64,000 bases of DNA from Berberis thunbergii (GCA_003290165.1 QNQO01007614.1:1-64000), one strand, 5' to 3'; positions 25,801 through 34,095 are shown, counted from the stretch's first letter. Notes: generated from the sequence alone by a model not told the origin. A program made the numbers and translations.

Positions 25801-26333
25801 CCATGAAAAAAACGTCTAATTATAACCTGGCGTTCCCTAACCACGAACTATTACCTAGGGGCTAGGGTTTGGATGATAGAGCTAGACATTAGTTACAGCA
25901 ACACAAATTTCTTTCGTTGCAAGAATGACGCATTCGATCGTGACTTGAAGATCATGAAATAAACCGTTCAAGATAAATTTTCCTGAGTGTCAATTCAATG
26001 TACGGTTCTCCTTGATAATTCAACCTTGGATTTCACAGAAATTTCAACCAACGAGAGTAGGTAGAAAGAAGAAGTGAGAATGCATGCATGCAAGATGATC
26101 CGAACCTTAGAAGAAAAGAGGAAAGAAGAGACCTGAGAAGCGGAGGCGTCTTCGAGAAGAGGATCGATGGAGAAGACGACCTTGGCGACAGCAGGAGAAG
26201 GAACGTCCGAGGCGCTTTGGGAGCTAAATGCGCGAGAGACAGATGAAGGGAATTTCATCAGCCACACTGCCTTCTCGGACCTAGTCGTTTCCAGTTCTCC
26301 TCCGATCGTGAATCGCTGTGGTTGCTCCGCCAT
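4743..26333 (-). CDS. GTF2F2: General transcription factor IIF subunit 2 (TFIIF-beta, RAP30), six exons
   Basis: Small subunit of TFIIF, which pairs with the alpha subunit, delivers RNA polymerase II to the pre-initiation complex and supports early elongation in the nucleus. Coding exons on the minus strand: 26333-26133, 25405-25291, 5718-5588, 5451-5380, 5279-5130 and 4856-4743. Lengths 201+115+131+72+150+114 give 783 nt, 260 residues plus a stop, the usual size for the plant protein. All five introns are GT-AG and every phase matches. The N-terminal dimerisation part carries KAVWLMKFP and AKVVFSIDPLL. The middle has FTMELAGNDIGNVPK and SVEGKVLHKFDMKPH. The C-terminal winged helix (about residues 175-255) has FKLFERQPNWTLRQLIQETD and GTNQGTYELKPEYKK. 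Introns measure 727, 19572, 136, 100 and 273 bp. It is the only intact host gene seen and looks functional at the protein level. Confidence 0.97.
5130..5279 (-). CDS. GTF2F2: TFIIF-beta exon 5
   Basis: Fifty codons in phase 0. A Lys/Arg-rich linker (DKKKATATKGSDTKRTRRD) is followed by the first winged-helix segment, MFKLFERQPNWTLRQ to ETDQPE. Donor GAG|GTACGT is close to the ideal plant donor. Confidence 0.96.
5380..5451 (-). CDS. GTF2F2: TFIIF-beta exon 4
   Basis: Encodes VIIDNDRPMRPLSSTVG to AVSNK, 24 codons in phase 0 on both sides. Matches the linker just before the basic segment and the winged helix in other TFIIF-beta proteins. Confidence 0.94.
5588..5718 (-). CDS. GTF2F2: TFIIF-beta exon 3
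   Basis: Begins in phase 1 (acceptor TTTGAAG|GT, completing Gly) and encodes KVSVEGKVLHKFDMKPHDEY to KSRQLQ. Donor TTGCAG|GTGTGG. The phase and the protein continuity with exon 2 prove the two are one gene despite the giant intron. Confidence 0.95.
6517..6612. repeat. 48-bp tandem duplication
   Basis: Two copies of GAAATCATTCGCYAACAGTC and the following bases lie 48 bp apart (starting 6517 and 6565), with a few mismatches near the end of the unit. Partial words of the unit recur just upstream and downstream. Confidence 0.8.
6698..6735. repeat. A-rich tract
   Basis: A run of adenines with two or three interruptions inside intron 2. It could be the tail of a retroposed copy, but no parent sequence is recognisable upstream. 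Confidence 0.6.
6780..8098. other. Intronic sequence without recognisable features
   Basis: Part of TFIIF-beta intron 2. AT-rich, no domain-bearing frame, no repeat ends that could be supported. Confidence 0.5.
8107..9388. mobile_element. Non-autonomous hAT-like element
   Basis: The ends are inverted copies of each other: TAGGGTCGTCAATGGA at 8107 and, reading inward from 9388, TAAGGTTGTCAATGGA. This resembles hAT-type termini. The flanking 8-mers CTTTCCAC (8099-8106) and CGTTTCAC (9389-9396) match at 6 of 8 positions, as expected for an aged 8-bp target duplication. Both ends carry AATCCAAATCC-like words. No transposase frame is present. A second GACACG-rich repeat is nested at 8503-9054. 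Confidence 0.65.
8503..9054. mobile_element. GACACG-rich inverted-end repeat, copy 1
   Basis: The left end CAAGGATGCATAGAAACGGA and the right end (minus strand CAAGGAAACACAGACTC) are imperfect inverted copies. The interior is unusually rich in GTGTCCGACACG-like palindromic words (8870-9020), in contrast to the AT-rich surroundings. It lies inside the hAT-like element 8107-9388, so it is the younger insertion. The superfamily is not clear. Confidence 0.5.
9760..10548. mobile_element. GACACG-rich inverted-end repeat, copy 2
   Basis: Same family as 8503-9054. Near the left end GATGCACAGACTCTTCGG matches the inverted right end of copy 1. The right end reads, on the minus strand, CAAGGATGCACGGACACGG. 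The interior again holds runs of ATCCGACACG. Terminal bases on the left are eroded. Confidence 0.45.
10560..11816. other. Intronic sequence without recognisable features
   Basis: AT-rich part of intron 2. A minus-strand stretch near 11230-11450 has long partly open frames that could be a decayed transposase, but no motif supports a family. Confidence 0.4.
11820..12042. mobile_element. Tourist-like MITE (PIF/Harbinger type)
   Basis: A 223-bp element with imperfect inverted ends GGGTCTATTTTGTAG and, from the right, GGGCCCGTTTGGTAG. It is flanked on both sides by TAA (11817-11819 and 12043-12045), the 3-bp target duplication typical of PIF/Harbinger MITEs. No coding capacity. It sits about 80 bp upstream of the LINE. 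Confidence 0.75.
12123..12134. repeat. LINE target-site duplication, left copy
   Basis: AAGTTCTGTTAA, identical to 15311-15322. Confidence 0.9.
12135..15310 (+). mobile_element. Full-length RTE-type LINE retrotransposon
   Basis: Non-LTR retrotransposon with an apurinic-like endonuclease followed by reverse transcriptase. Perfect 12-bp target duplications AAGTTCTGTTAA flank it. The 3' end is a (GAT)n microsatellite (15294-15310) rather than poly(A), typical of plant RTE elements. A leader of about 270 bp precedes the first in-frame ATG at 12404. The coding region is broken by two frameshifts and two stops, so the copy is inactive, but the intact duplications suggest fairly recent arrival. It lies in the opposite orientation to the TFIIF-beta intron that holds it. 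Confidence 0.93.
12404..15296 (+). pseudogene. RTE LINE endonuclease/reverse transcriptase, frameshifted
   Basis: The endonuclease part starts MIRLASWNIGTLT, with CLQETKWKG carrying the catalytic Glu, then HVISVYVPQVG and SQIDYFLV. The usual GDFNGH block reads GGYLNGHVG, so its catalytic Asp is lost. Reverse transcriptase follows: KAVGPDDIPIEVWK, NYRGIKL, FGFMPCRSTTEAI, FIDLEKTYDRVP and the active-site LFADDIVLMDE. The C-terminal part has RPAMLYGSECWA. The reading frame shifts near 12735-12769 and again near 14304-14355. A TGA at 15066 and another at 15123 interrupt the tail, which ends with TGA at 15294-15296. Length and order match a complete single-ORF RTE element. Confidence 0.9.
15311..15322. 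repeat. LINE target-site duplication, right copy
   Basis: AAGTTCTGTTAA, identical to 12123-12134, directly after the (GAT)n tail. Confidence 0.9.
15323..18430. other. Intronic sequence, mostly featureless
   Basis: No supported gene. The stretch 17600-17860 ends in a run of about 15 A (near 17840-17854) and could be the truncated 3' end of a poly(A)-tailed retroelement, but no family can be named. Frames near 15800-16230 have no domain. Confidence 0.4.
18434..18556. repeat. Short inverted-end element, possible MITE
   Basis: The left end GGGCGTGTTTGCTG and the right end (minus strand AATGGTGTGTTTTTTTCCATGG) are loosely inverted. The interior carries TTTTCCATGG and its complement. No clear target duplication. 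Confidence 0.35.
18560..20224. other. Intronic sequence without recognisable features
   Basis: Contains a 91-codon plus-strand frame (18569-18844) with no recognisable domain and no splice-site support. The rest is AT-rich with no repeat ends identified. Confidence 0.4.
20225..20229. repeat. LTR element target duplication, left (TATTA)
   Basis: TATTA directly before the LTR start TGATGTA. Matches 23473-23477. Confidence 0.75.
20230..20512 (+). repeat. 5' LTR of the 20.2-23.5 kb element
   Basis: Similar to 23216-23472 over its length, with a TATAAATAAG-type box near the middle (about 20358-20367). The exact 3' border is uncertain by a few bases because the terminal CA has mutated. Confidence 0.75.
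20881..21414 (+). other. 177-codon open frame inside the LTR element, unrecognised
   Basis: An uninterrupted plus-strand frame with a His-rich start (repeated DRH words from GATCGATCGAT-like DNA) and a hydrophobic middle. It has no known domain, and low-complexity DNA explains much of its openness. The segment around 21190-21330 is partly repeated at 21770-21880 (shared words CCACCA and TTTACAC). Probably not a real gene. Confidence 0.25.
21886..22770 (-). mobile_element. Nested LTR-element remnant
   Basis: TGTCACGCCCCAATTTTCGAGA at the left end recurs in altered form near 22766 (CGTCTCAGTTTTCGAGA). The stretch CCATGACTCTGATACCA (22743-22759) reads on the minus strand as a tRNA-Met primer site TGGTATCAGAGTCATGG just inside the right copy. 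This fits a minus-strand LTR element, now without recognisable coding sequence, inserted in the 20.2-23.5 kb element. A MITE is nested in it. Confidence 0.45.
22025..22339. mobile_element. Tourist-like MITE
   Basis: About 315 bp. The left end GGGTGTGTTTGGTTGCATGG is nearly perfectly inverted at the right end (CCATGCAACCAAACACACCC). Inverted similarity continues inward (ATGGGAATCCAT, GTAGGGGTCC), so the single strand could fold into one long hairpin. TAA precedes the left end and AAA follows the right, consistent with a mutated TAA duplication. No coding capacity. Confidence 0.85.
23216..23472 (+). repeat. 3' LTR of the 20.2-23.5 kb element
   Basis: Begins TGATGTAATTGGG after a purine tract and ends ACAATCA. 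It is followed by the target duplication TATTA (23473-23477). Confidence 0.8.
23478..25290. other. Repeat-like intronic sequence, unassigned
   Basis: Two similar segments about 75 bp apart (near 23930-23970 and 24006-24046) share CATAAGT and CATAGGGTAGCA. The region resembles decayed LTR-element DNA. A plus-strand frame near 24670-24880 encodes a plausible peptide containing PQVTTGQLALKTM, but it has no recognised domain and no splice context. Confidence 0.35.
25291..25405 (-). CDS. GTF2F2: TFIIF-beta exon 2
   Basis: Encodes FTMELAGNDIGNVPKCYSLS and on to VFSQTDQ. Ends in phase 1 with CAAG|GTGAGT. The next exon, which supplies the two missing codon bases, lies about 19.6 kb away. The acceptor ending GAGCAG could also be read three bases earlier, adding one Gln. 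Confidence 0.94.
26133..26333 (-). CDS. GTF2F2: TFIIF-beta exon 1
   Basis: Encodes residues 1-67, starting MAEQPQRF and ending EDASASQ. The start is the first ATG after a CT-rich leader (26334-26380). The donor CAG|GTCTCT is at 26132/26131. Contains the conserved WLMKFP and KVVFSIDPLL segments of the dimerisation domain. Confidence 0.95.
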
Positions 26334-26470
26334 TTCGCGAGCGAGAGAAAGAGAGAGAGGTTTCTCTGAGAGAGAGAGAAGAACCGTTTTTCGATTTTTG
26401 CTTCTAACGAACGACGGGGTTAATATAATAAAGCAGCGGAGGGAGCTGAGGTCAAGTTGTGGGGTACACC
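26334..26470 (-). promoter_or_regulatory. GTF2F2: TFIIF-beta 5' leader and core promoter region
   Basis: On the minus strand, a CT-rich leader (CTCTCTCT runs, 26340-26380) stands directly before the ATG, a common plant 5' UTR feature. An AT-rich TTATTATATTAACC stretch about 90-100 bp upstream of the ATG is the only TATA-like candidate. The upstream part belongs to a sequence that is tandemly duplicated (see 26381-27716). Confidence 0.5.
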
Positions 26471-27716
26471 GCCTTTGAACGTGGATCGGGTCAGATGGAA
26501 ACCGGATCGAATACGATCAATGACCTCATAGTTGTCTTTTAGAGGAGCCACATTCTTGTTTGAGGGACACCGCACTTGAGCGGGCTGGGCATTGCTATGC
26601 AGGGGTGGGCACGGGATGGGATGGGCTTCATCCCGTTCATTCAGGATCGGAACGGGATTATGAAAGGATAGACCTCATCTCGACCTCGTCCCATCTAAAA
26701 AAGGTTCGGGACGGGGAGGGATGAGCCTGTACTAAATAATCTTCCAATGAAAAATAACAATTTTTTTTAATCTCACATTGCTCCTAGCGGTATTTTGTAT
26801 GAATGATATAAGTTTTCAGGTTGTCTTAATATAAGTTCAAATATGAAAAATATTGCTCATTGACTGAATTTCTAACTATCTAATTCATAGTGCAAAACTA
26901 AACCAAACTATCATTTGCCTTTATGTTCTACAAGAATAATTGTCCTATAAGCAATCTAAAATGCGAAAAAGTATAAAATTTCATGGGTTCTATTTAACTT
27001 AGATATTCAAGCTAAATTTTCTATCTAAACAAAGAGTATCAAATCAAACAAGTTTTCAAACAATAGATGTTTTGATTTAATTTTAACATAACCTAAACTT
27101 TCTTTTAGAGAAGTAGTTTGATTAAAATTAAAATAATAAATATTAAATAAATAAGTTCGGGATGGGACAAGATTGAAATCTCTATCCGATCTCATCCCAC
27201 ATTAGATCGAGACGGGACAATATCGGGATGAGTTTGATCAATTCCAAAAGGACCTAGAAAAAATCGAGACGAGACCAGGATGTAATCGAGATTGCGGGAT
27301 GGGATGCCCACCCCTACTAAGCTATGTTGGGAGGGTATAATGCCCAAGATAAACCCAATCTTTTTATACTTTGCCCTTGTTTTGGTCATCCCTCCAAAAC
27401 CATGTTGGAAGAACCGTTTTTTCTATGTTGGCTTTAAACGAACCACGAGGTTAATATAATAAGGCAGCCGAGGAAGGTGAGGTCAGGTGACGGGGTACAC
27501 CGCCTTTGAACATGGATTGGGTAAGATGGAAACCAAATCGAATATGATCGATGACCTCATAGTTGTCTTTTAGAGGAGCCACATTCTTGTTTGAGGGACA
27601 CCGTACTTGGGCGGGCTGGGCATTGTTATGCTATTCTATGTTGGGAGGGTATAATGCCCAAGATCAAACCGATCTTTCCATACTTTGCCCTTGTTTTGGT
27701 CATCTCTCCAAAACCA
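26381..27716. repeat. Tandem duplication of the TFIIF-beta upstream region
   Basis: Unit 1 (26381-27410) and unit 2 (27411-27716) both begin GAACCGTTTTT. They share long blocks such as CCTCATAGTTGTCTTTTAGA and AGGGTATAATGCCCAAGAT. Removing the transposon at 26600-27316 leaves unit 1 at about 313 bp against 306 bp for unit 2. Unit 1 directly adjoins the 5' leader of TFIIF-beta, so the proximal promoter exists in two copies. Confidence 0.85.
26600..27316. mobile_element. hAT-like non-autonomous element in the promoter repeat
   Basis: Inverted ends CAGGGGTGGGCACGGGATGG (left) and TAGGGGTGGGCATCCCATCC (right, minus strand), with further GGGATGGG and TCGGGACGGG words inside each end. The body is AT-rich without coding capacity. 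The end sequence resembles hAT-type MITEs. Comparison with the uninterrupted second promoter unit gives the insertion point. The target duplication is not clean. Confidence 0.7.
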
Positions 27717-28640
27717 ATAGCAATAGCATATTAAAAAAAGTGTATATACATATAGGTTGTGGTAAAAAAAAACAAATTTCCACACTAGGGGAGATAACAA
27801 AAAGCTCCAAATGCTAATTTGATTGTGTGGTTCCACTATTATCTCATTATTAAGCAATATTATAAAATTCTATAAAAAATGTCAAGGACGACCAAACAAT
27901 TAATGAATCCCATTCTCATTGACATTGACCTGCACATGGTTGTGGTGGTCGATGACATTCCGATGCTAAAGTCAGACAAAACTTGAGAAAGGCTTAAAGC
28001 TGTAAATTGGGTTCTATCGTGTACATTTATTCATCAACCCTGTGTCTTATTTATAATGCGAGAGTCCTTGTTCGACTAGGCATTTGGTGGCATAGTTTAG
28101 GGAAAAAGATCTAGCTGGAGATCCTTTCCTAGTTGGGATCGTCCATATAGGAGAGTTTCTCTACAAGAGTTGTGCTCTTAGATCTGCGATAGAGGTTTTT
28201 CTTTTGGAGTGTTGTCCATGCAAGGAAGTTTCCACGCATGACTTATACTCTGGTATTTGTTCCCTAGTCGGAACCAATGTGTTACTGGCATGCTCGTCTT
28301 AGGTGATCCCCCAGATACTTGCTTGATTAGGCCTTACAGGTATTGGGTTTTACCGTGCGATGTGTGAGCTTAATAGGGTGTTGCAATTTGGATCCAACCT
28401 TCTAGATTTTGTTGAAGTGGGCTTAGTGTCATCTGGGCTTTGCCAGATTGGGTGGGCAATCAGGCCAGTTTGGTTCTACTGACGAGATTATCGTGACACG
28501 CGTACGACACAGATTTAAAGACGTTTGGTATATCAGTAGCTACTCCCTGAGTTGGTGGGCTAGCTCATCGATCCATCAAGTCATGTCGTAGAGGACCTGA
28601 GCGGTCATGATTGGTTTGAGTCTGAATCGTCCCCTTGAGT
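27717..28640 (-). repeat. Probable LTR of Tat element A, borders unresolved
   Basis: This non-coding stretch lies between the promoter duplication and the antisense ORF of the Tat element, where the 3' LTR of a minus-strand element should be. No second copy exists in the window because the other end of the element is truncated, so its limits cannot be set. Confidence 0.35.
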
Positions 28641-28809
28641 GAGCATCTGCTCGAGAAAGAAAGAGGAGGGAATTTTATTTTCTATATAGAGCCCCTTTCC
28701 TGCAAAGTTTATTTTCTTTACTCTTCGATCTTAGAAACTCTGCTTGGTCATTTTGCTTTCCGTTCTTCTGACTTTGCTCAACTTCTGTGATCGAAAGTTT
28801 GTAAGTTTT

Positions 28810-29650
28810 TCAATGACGGGATAAAATCAGTTTTCTGATGAACTGTTTGCTAAAGACCGTAAATTCTTCAATGAGAGGTCAATATCTGAATCGAATGTGG
28901 AAGGCCTTCGTGAAACATACGGGATCCCTAGCGATTTGATGCTTTTCACATTAGGTGTCCGTCAGATGCTGTTGTCTCATTTAGAAGGACTTATCTGTTT
29001 GCACTGAGGCATGCTCCAATCGGGCGTCCGTTTTCCTTTCATCAAGGAAATTTGGAGCTTTCTAGCTCACCTTGGCATTGTGCCAGCTCACTTGGTACCG
29101 AATGGTGATCCAACTGCTCACTTCTCCTCGGATAAATGAACATGTCGTATGTGTTGACATCACCAGACTGCTTTGGCAGTCTGCCTGGTGACTTCAAGTT
29201 CTGGAAAAAATATTGTTTCATGGCTTCTGCAGACTCAAAGTATTTTGAGTTTGCTAGTCGTCCGATCGAGCGAGAGTTTAGGCAACTGAGTAAGTCTAAT
29301 TTCATTCTCGATCCTGCCAGTGTTAATTACATATTGAATTGTTACTTGTGCTATCTGAGGGAGGTTTCCAACTACGCCCCTTTCTTCTACGGATGAAGCA
29401 ATTTTGAATAAATTTCATGACATGTCTCGGATGCAGGTAGAGGATGTTCGTTTAGGCTTCTAATATCAAGCGCAGCAGACTGTGGGCTCATTGGCATGAA
29501 GCTCCTACTCTTTTTAGAGTTCAGAAGGCGAACCCTTTTTGAAAAAGAGGAAGCTCCCGAAGCTTAATATTTTGAGCCTGTTAAGGAGGGCGGAGTTGAA
29601 TGAGACAATTTTTTCTTCTGTGCGCTCAAAGAGATAATATGTTGAACAAC
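28810..29650 (+). pseudogene. Antisense ORF of Tat element A (Transposase_28-like)
   Basis: The plus-strand frame contains LRETYGIPSDLM, then FPFIKEIWSFLAHLGIVPAH and LVPNGD. This matches the pattern of the putative gypsy-type transposon domain (Pfam Transposase_28) carried antisense by many Tat elements. Frames further right continue with CFGSLPGDFKFWKKYCFMAS (29173-29232). Stops and frameshifts break it. Function in the family is unknown. Confidence 0.65.
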
Positions 29651-30059
29651 ATTTTGTACTTGTGTATTGTTTGACTTTCCCTGCTGGCCTTTTTTCTGCT
29701 TTGTCTTATCTCGGTACTAGCTTTTAGACAAGAGGTTGTACTGAATTAGGAAGTCGTATGATTGATCTGCTGATGAGAGTTCTGACTGCTTATGTTGCGA
29801 CAGTTCAAGCAATCCTGGTAAATACTCTTTAGAGATCGGGGAGTTGTATCGACCAAGTTTTGTAAGTTAGTTGAACTCCATGCGATGGGGATAAGCTTGG
29901 CTGGTGATAGATAATTTGGACTAGTTGTGATCCGCCGTTGTAACCTGCCATATGTGGGTCGAGCTGTAGATTGGACCAACATTTGTCGTTGCTACTATAA
30001 GAAAACTGGTCAGACTGTGATCATGCGTGTGTATCGCTGTAAATGATCGAACAATGGTC

Positions 30060-31250
30060 TTTGCGAGTCGTCCGAGTTAAGCTTTCTGAGCTCTGACTGG
30101 GCTCTTAAATCATTTTTGCTCGCTTCTAGTGGGCTAGGTTGTAAGAAGAAACAAAAGTTATTGTCGCCAGTCGAGGCTGACTAAACTTTGTTAGGGTTCG
30201 ACAATCATTATCTGTGGTTGGACAATGATCCCTGGCAAGTCATCACGACCAGGCGTTGAGAGTGCTGACTAGGCTCCCACTTTCTATGCCTCCTTCACCC
30301 ACTCTTGGTAGGCTATGGTCTTAAAATGAATCAGAAGCTGTCGTCATCAGTTGAAACTAACTAAGCTTTGGTAGGGTTCGACGATCATTATCTGTAGTTA
30401 GACAATGATCCTTGGCAAGTTATCGTGATTAGGCGTTGAGAACGCTGACTAGACTCTTACTTTCTAAGCCATTTCCACTCACGCTCGGTGGGCTATAATA
30501 TTAGAGTGGTAGGGTTTGACGATCATTGCCAGTAGTTGGCCAAAAATCCTTGGTAAGTCATTGTGGTCCGGCATCAAGAGCGTCGACTAGACTCCAACTT
30601 TCTAAGCCAATGACACCAGTGCATGACAAACTAGGCATTAGAGCGGACTAGAAGCTATCGTCATCAGTCGTCATTGACTAAGCTTTGGTCTATTTCGGTG
30701 ATCATTATCTGTAGTTGGACAATGATCCCTGTCAAGTCGTCTCGATCAAGCATTGGAGCACTAATTAGGCTCCCACTTTCTAGGCCATCTTCATTCTCGC
30801 TCAGCGAATTACGATCTTAGAGCGGATAAAAAACCATCGTCATCAGTCGGAACAAATTAATCTTTAGATCGGGTTCAGGATCATTGTTTGCAGTTGGACG
30901 ATGATCCCTAGCAAGCCATCTTGATCAGGTGTTAGAGCACTGACTGAGCTTCCACTTTTAAGCCATCGTCATCCGCTTTTGGCGGACTAGGCGTTAGAGC
31001 GTATCAAAAGCCATCGTCATCAATCGGAACTGACTAAGCTTTGATTGGTTTCGGGATCCTTGTCTGCAATTGAGCGATGATCCCTGGCAAGCCATCTTGA
31101 TCAGGCGTTAGAGCGCTGACTAAGCTCCCACTTTCTAAGCAATCGTCATCCACTTTTGCGAATGAGGCATTATAGCGAATCAGAAGCCATCATCATCAGT
31201 CGGAACTGACTAAGCTTTGATCAGGTTAGGCTTCTGCTTGGCCTTGGGTG
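30060..31250. repeat. Satellite-like tandem repeats in Tat element A (about 178-bp period)
   Basis: The word GATGATCCCTGGCAAG and variants recurs near 30219, 30406, 30540, 30717, 30896 and 31073. The spacing is mostly 177-187 bp, with one shortened unit of about 134 bp. Each unit also has CTTTCTAAGCC and CATCGTCATCAGTCGGAACT words. Such 3'-UTR arrays are known in Tat elements and can seed satellite DNA. Confidence 0.85.
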
Positions 31251-32350
31251 CATAAGTCTAACTTGGGTGTCCTGACTTACTTCATTCATCTAAATAGTCT
31301 GCAAGAATGTCAGACCAATAAATCTGATTCAGGAGTCGGATCACCATAGATTGACCGAACTGATTTTATCCAGACTTAATGAACAACAAAAGAATCTTTA
31401 TAGAGCAAATACCTTGGATTTATTGATAACATTACTGTAGGCGAGCTTTGCATTCCATGGGCGGTTAAGGCTTTCGCCTTTTGTGTCTTTTAGTGTACTG
31501 GGCAGGATCTGGCGAGGTACTCGCTTGGGCCCATTAGTTGACTGGGCCGTGTTATAAAGATTAACATGCCAGGTGTATAATGTAGATTGCAAGACGATAA
31601 TCGGTTACTCCCCCCAGTTAATGGGGCTGCGTGCAGTGCCATTAATTCGATGGATGTCGACTTGTACAGTTAAAATTGGAACCGCGACCTCCTTATTTCC
31701 CGTACGACATTTAACACTGACATAACCACTGATTGATTTCGTTTCGTGAACCGTTGCGCCTGTATATAGGCTAGTGTTCACCATTTTAAGCATTGACATG
31801 AATGTTGTAGATAATGTTCTTGAAATGCATCTTTTTAGATAATATGCTTTGGGTTCTCCGAAGGCTAACGAAAGATCTTCCTTGTTGGAGTTTTCGAATG
31901 TTCTGACACTTGTAGCGATGATAGGATTAGATACTTGTAGTGCATAAACTGTTGCACTAGTCAGTCAAGCAAACTTTGTAATAACTTTCTTTGTAATCAA
32001 TAAAGTCTGTTTTATTTCTTGAATGAATCATGTATCATATAGGCTTGTGCGAACAAATCTTCTAAACTGAAAGGAAAGAAACAAAAGAAATCAAAGCAAT
32101 AAGATAGTTTGACTCTAAGCGAGGACTAAGCTAATCTGTCCCTGAAAGAGATGCGCACGGTCCTAGCTCAAACTATGTATTTCCCTTGGCGAAGTTTATG
32201 TTTCGCCAATGCTAACAAAGTTACTTAAAAGATAATTTCGTGTGGGCATTCATTCATCACTGGTTGTTAGCTTTTGGAGTAGGTGCCTGTTTGCTAAAAT
32301 GTTATTATTTAGCTTTGTATTGGACTGGATTGTGCCTCTAGTACTGAATT
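31250..32350. other. Tat element A segment without recognised domains
   Basis: Pol should lie here on the minus strand, but no reverse transcriptase, RNase H or integrase motif was found in any frame. The short frames present have no family signature. Confidence 0.45.
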
Positions 32351-32599
32351 CTAGCTCTCAGTATAGTTGAGCCTCAGTTGTTGGAGCCTTGTCTATGTCC
32401 GTGCGGGGCGATTCTTCCCTCTTTTCTGGACCCGGTGTCTGATATGTCTGTCCTGCGGGCCTGAGTTGTAATTGCCAACAATTTAGTTGTTTTAGCGTTG
32501 TGTAATGGCAGTTTCTCGCTGAAGGTTGATCTCCATGAATAGTCCCTTGGGCCTGGTTGGTTGTGTACTTGATGATTGGTGCAGAGTAGAAACAACTAC

Positions 32600-32961
32600 C
32601 TCCATATGATGGAGCCAAGGCCTTCCTAGGATGATGTTGTAGGCGGACGAAGCATCAACCACCATGAACTCCTAGACTAGATACTTTCGTAATCGTGGCT
32701 CTCTCGCTACTACCATTAGGCCGATCTTCCCAATAGGGAAGCATTTTTCCCCACTGAACCCGACCATGGATGGTTGGCGGGTGTTAAGTCCTCATTCTTG
32801 AGTTGTATATTGCGGAACGAGTTGAGAAACAAGACGTTTAGAGAGCTTCCTGTATCCACCAAGACCCTTTTCACTTTCCACTCTGAAACGAGGATTGAGA
32901 TGACCGGTGCATCATTATGAGGATAATGAATGCTTTGGAGGTTCGGGTCTGTGAACGTCAT
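32600..32961 (-). pseudogene. Tat aspartic protease domain
   Basis: The minus-strand translation gives MTFTDPNLQSIHYPHNDAPV, then RVLVDTGSSLNVLFL with the catalytic DTGS motif. After a frameshift comes FMVVDASSAYNIILGRPWLH, the standard end of the retropepsin-like domain in Tat gag-pol. An in-frame stop after KYLV and frameshifts show it is dead. Confidence 0.85.
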
Positions 32962-32999
32962 GGTGGGATCGGGCTATGAATACATGCATACTACACTTG

Positions 33000-33300
33000 T
33001 ATGTCTTCACAGGTGGGTTGTGTCCGCATTTCGAGAAGTGTCCTCTTTTGGGACCTGTTGGACTGCTCGCTTTCAGAACCGACTTCATGTAGCACATATA
33101 TGATGCCAAGAACTTCTTTCTCTATCTCCTTAACGAAATCTTCATGTTCCTTTGCCCGGTCCTGCCTTTTGTTCGGGCTTAGGAACTCCTTGAGCTTCCT
33201 CTTCCGGATCCAATATTCTTTCTCGCACCTGAGACTTTTACAGTCCTTAGTATCGTGGCCACCCTAATTGTGAAAGGAGCAATATTTGTCGTTATCGCAC
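33000..33300 (-). pseudogene. Tat gag zinc-knuckle region
   Basis: The minus strand reads YCSFHN, a stop, GGHDTKDCKSL, matching the YCxFH-x-x-x-GHDT-x-DC knuckle of Tat gag. It is followed by a charged tail rich in Lys, Glu and Arg that leads into the protease. Confidence 0.75.
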
Positions 33301-33335
33301 CGAGCAGGATCTCCTCGCTGCTTGTGGGTTTAGAG

Positions 33336-34095
33336 TTATGTTATAGTTTATGATGTATATTTATTAAGATTTGAGGGTAAATGTTAAGGATTTTAGGGTT
33401 TAGGGGTGAATGGTACTTTAGGTTTTGGGGTTAGGGTTATAGTTTATGGAATATATGAAGGATTTAAGAGTTTGACGTTTATGTTAAATATTTTAGGTTT
33501 TACCCTAAACCCTAAAATCTTTGACATAAACCCCAAACTCATAAATCCTTAAGCTACACCCTAAACTATAACCCTAACCCCAAATCTAGACCTTAACCCC
33601 TAAACCCTAAAATACTTGACGTAAACCCCAAACTATTCAATCCTTAATATACACCCTAAACTATAACACTATACCCTAAACCATAAATCATGAACTTAAA
33701 CTCCAAACACCCTAAACTAAGACCATAACCCCAAACTATAAACCTCACCCTAAACCTTAAAATCCTTAACATATACCCCAAACTCTTAAAATCTACATTA
33801 TAAATTATAACATAACCCCAAACGCTAAATATATTAACATAAACCCCAAACTCTTAAATCATTAATCAACATCAATAACTAAATAACCTAACCCCAAAGT
33901 CTTAGCTAAACCATACACCCTAAAATCCTTAGCATAAACCTCAAACTCTAAAATCCTCAACATAAACCCGAAACTAAAAACTCCAAATTAAAATCCTTAG
34001 CCTAAAGCCCAAACTTTTTTTAATTCCTTAATCTAAACTATAAACTCAAAACCTAAGCTAAACCCTAAACAATTAAATTCTTTACATTAACCCTA
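33336..34095. repeat. Inverted interstitial telomere-like array
   Basis: Left arm (33336 to about 33500) is written in the TTTAGGG direction. The right arm (about 33500-34095) is in the CCCTAAA direction, so the two face each other. The unit, roughly 90-100 bp, mixes CCCTAAACCCTAAAATC with AACATAAACCCCAAACTC and CCTTAATATACACCC. Exact telomere heptamers occur only singly or in pairs, so this is a telomere-derived satellite and not a fresh telomere. It directly abuts the truncated Tat element. Confidence 0.8.

Larger units (their letters stand above)
28640..33335 (-). mobile_element. Tat-lineage Ty3/gypsy element A, lacking pol, truncated
   Basis: Read on the minus strand the order is a gag zinc knuckle (about 33290-33240), the gag tail, an aspartic protease (32961-32600), a segment without recognised domains (32350-31250), satellite-like tandem repeats (31250-30060), and an antisense extra ORF (28810-29650, which therefore reads on the plus strand). 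This layout is known for the Tat lineage (Retand/Grande type), whose 3' regions carry tandem repeats and an antisense ORF. Reverse transcriptase, RNase H and integrase are absent. The gag side is cut off at 33335 by telomere-like DNA. Confidence 0.75.

Noticed and set aside
33336..34095. A true chromosome end or fresh telomere insertion
   Set aside because: Exact heptamers occur only singly or in pairs within a longer diverged unit, and sequence continues on both sides.
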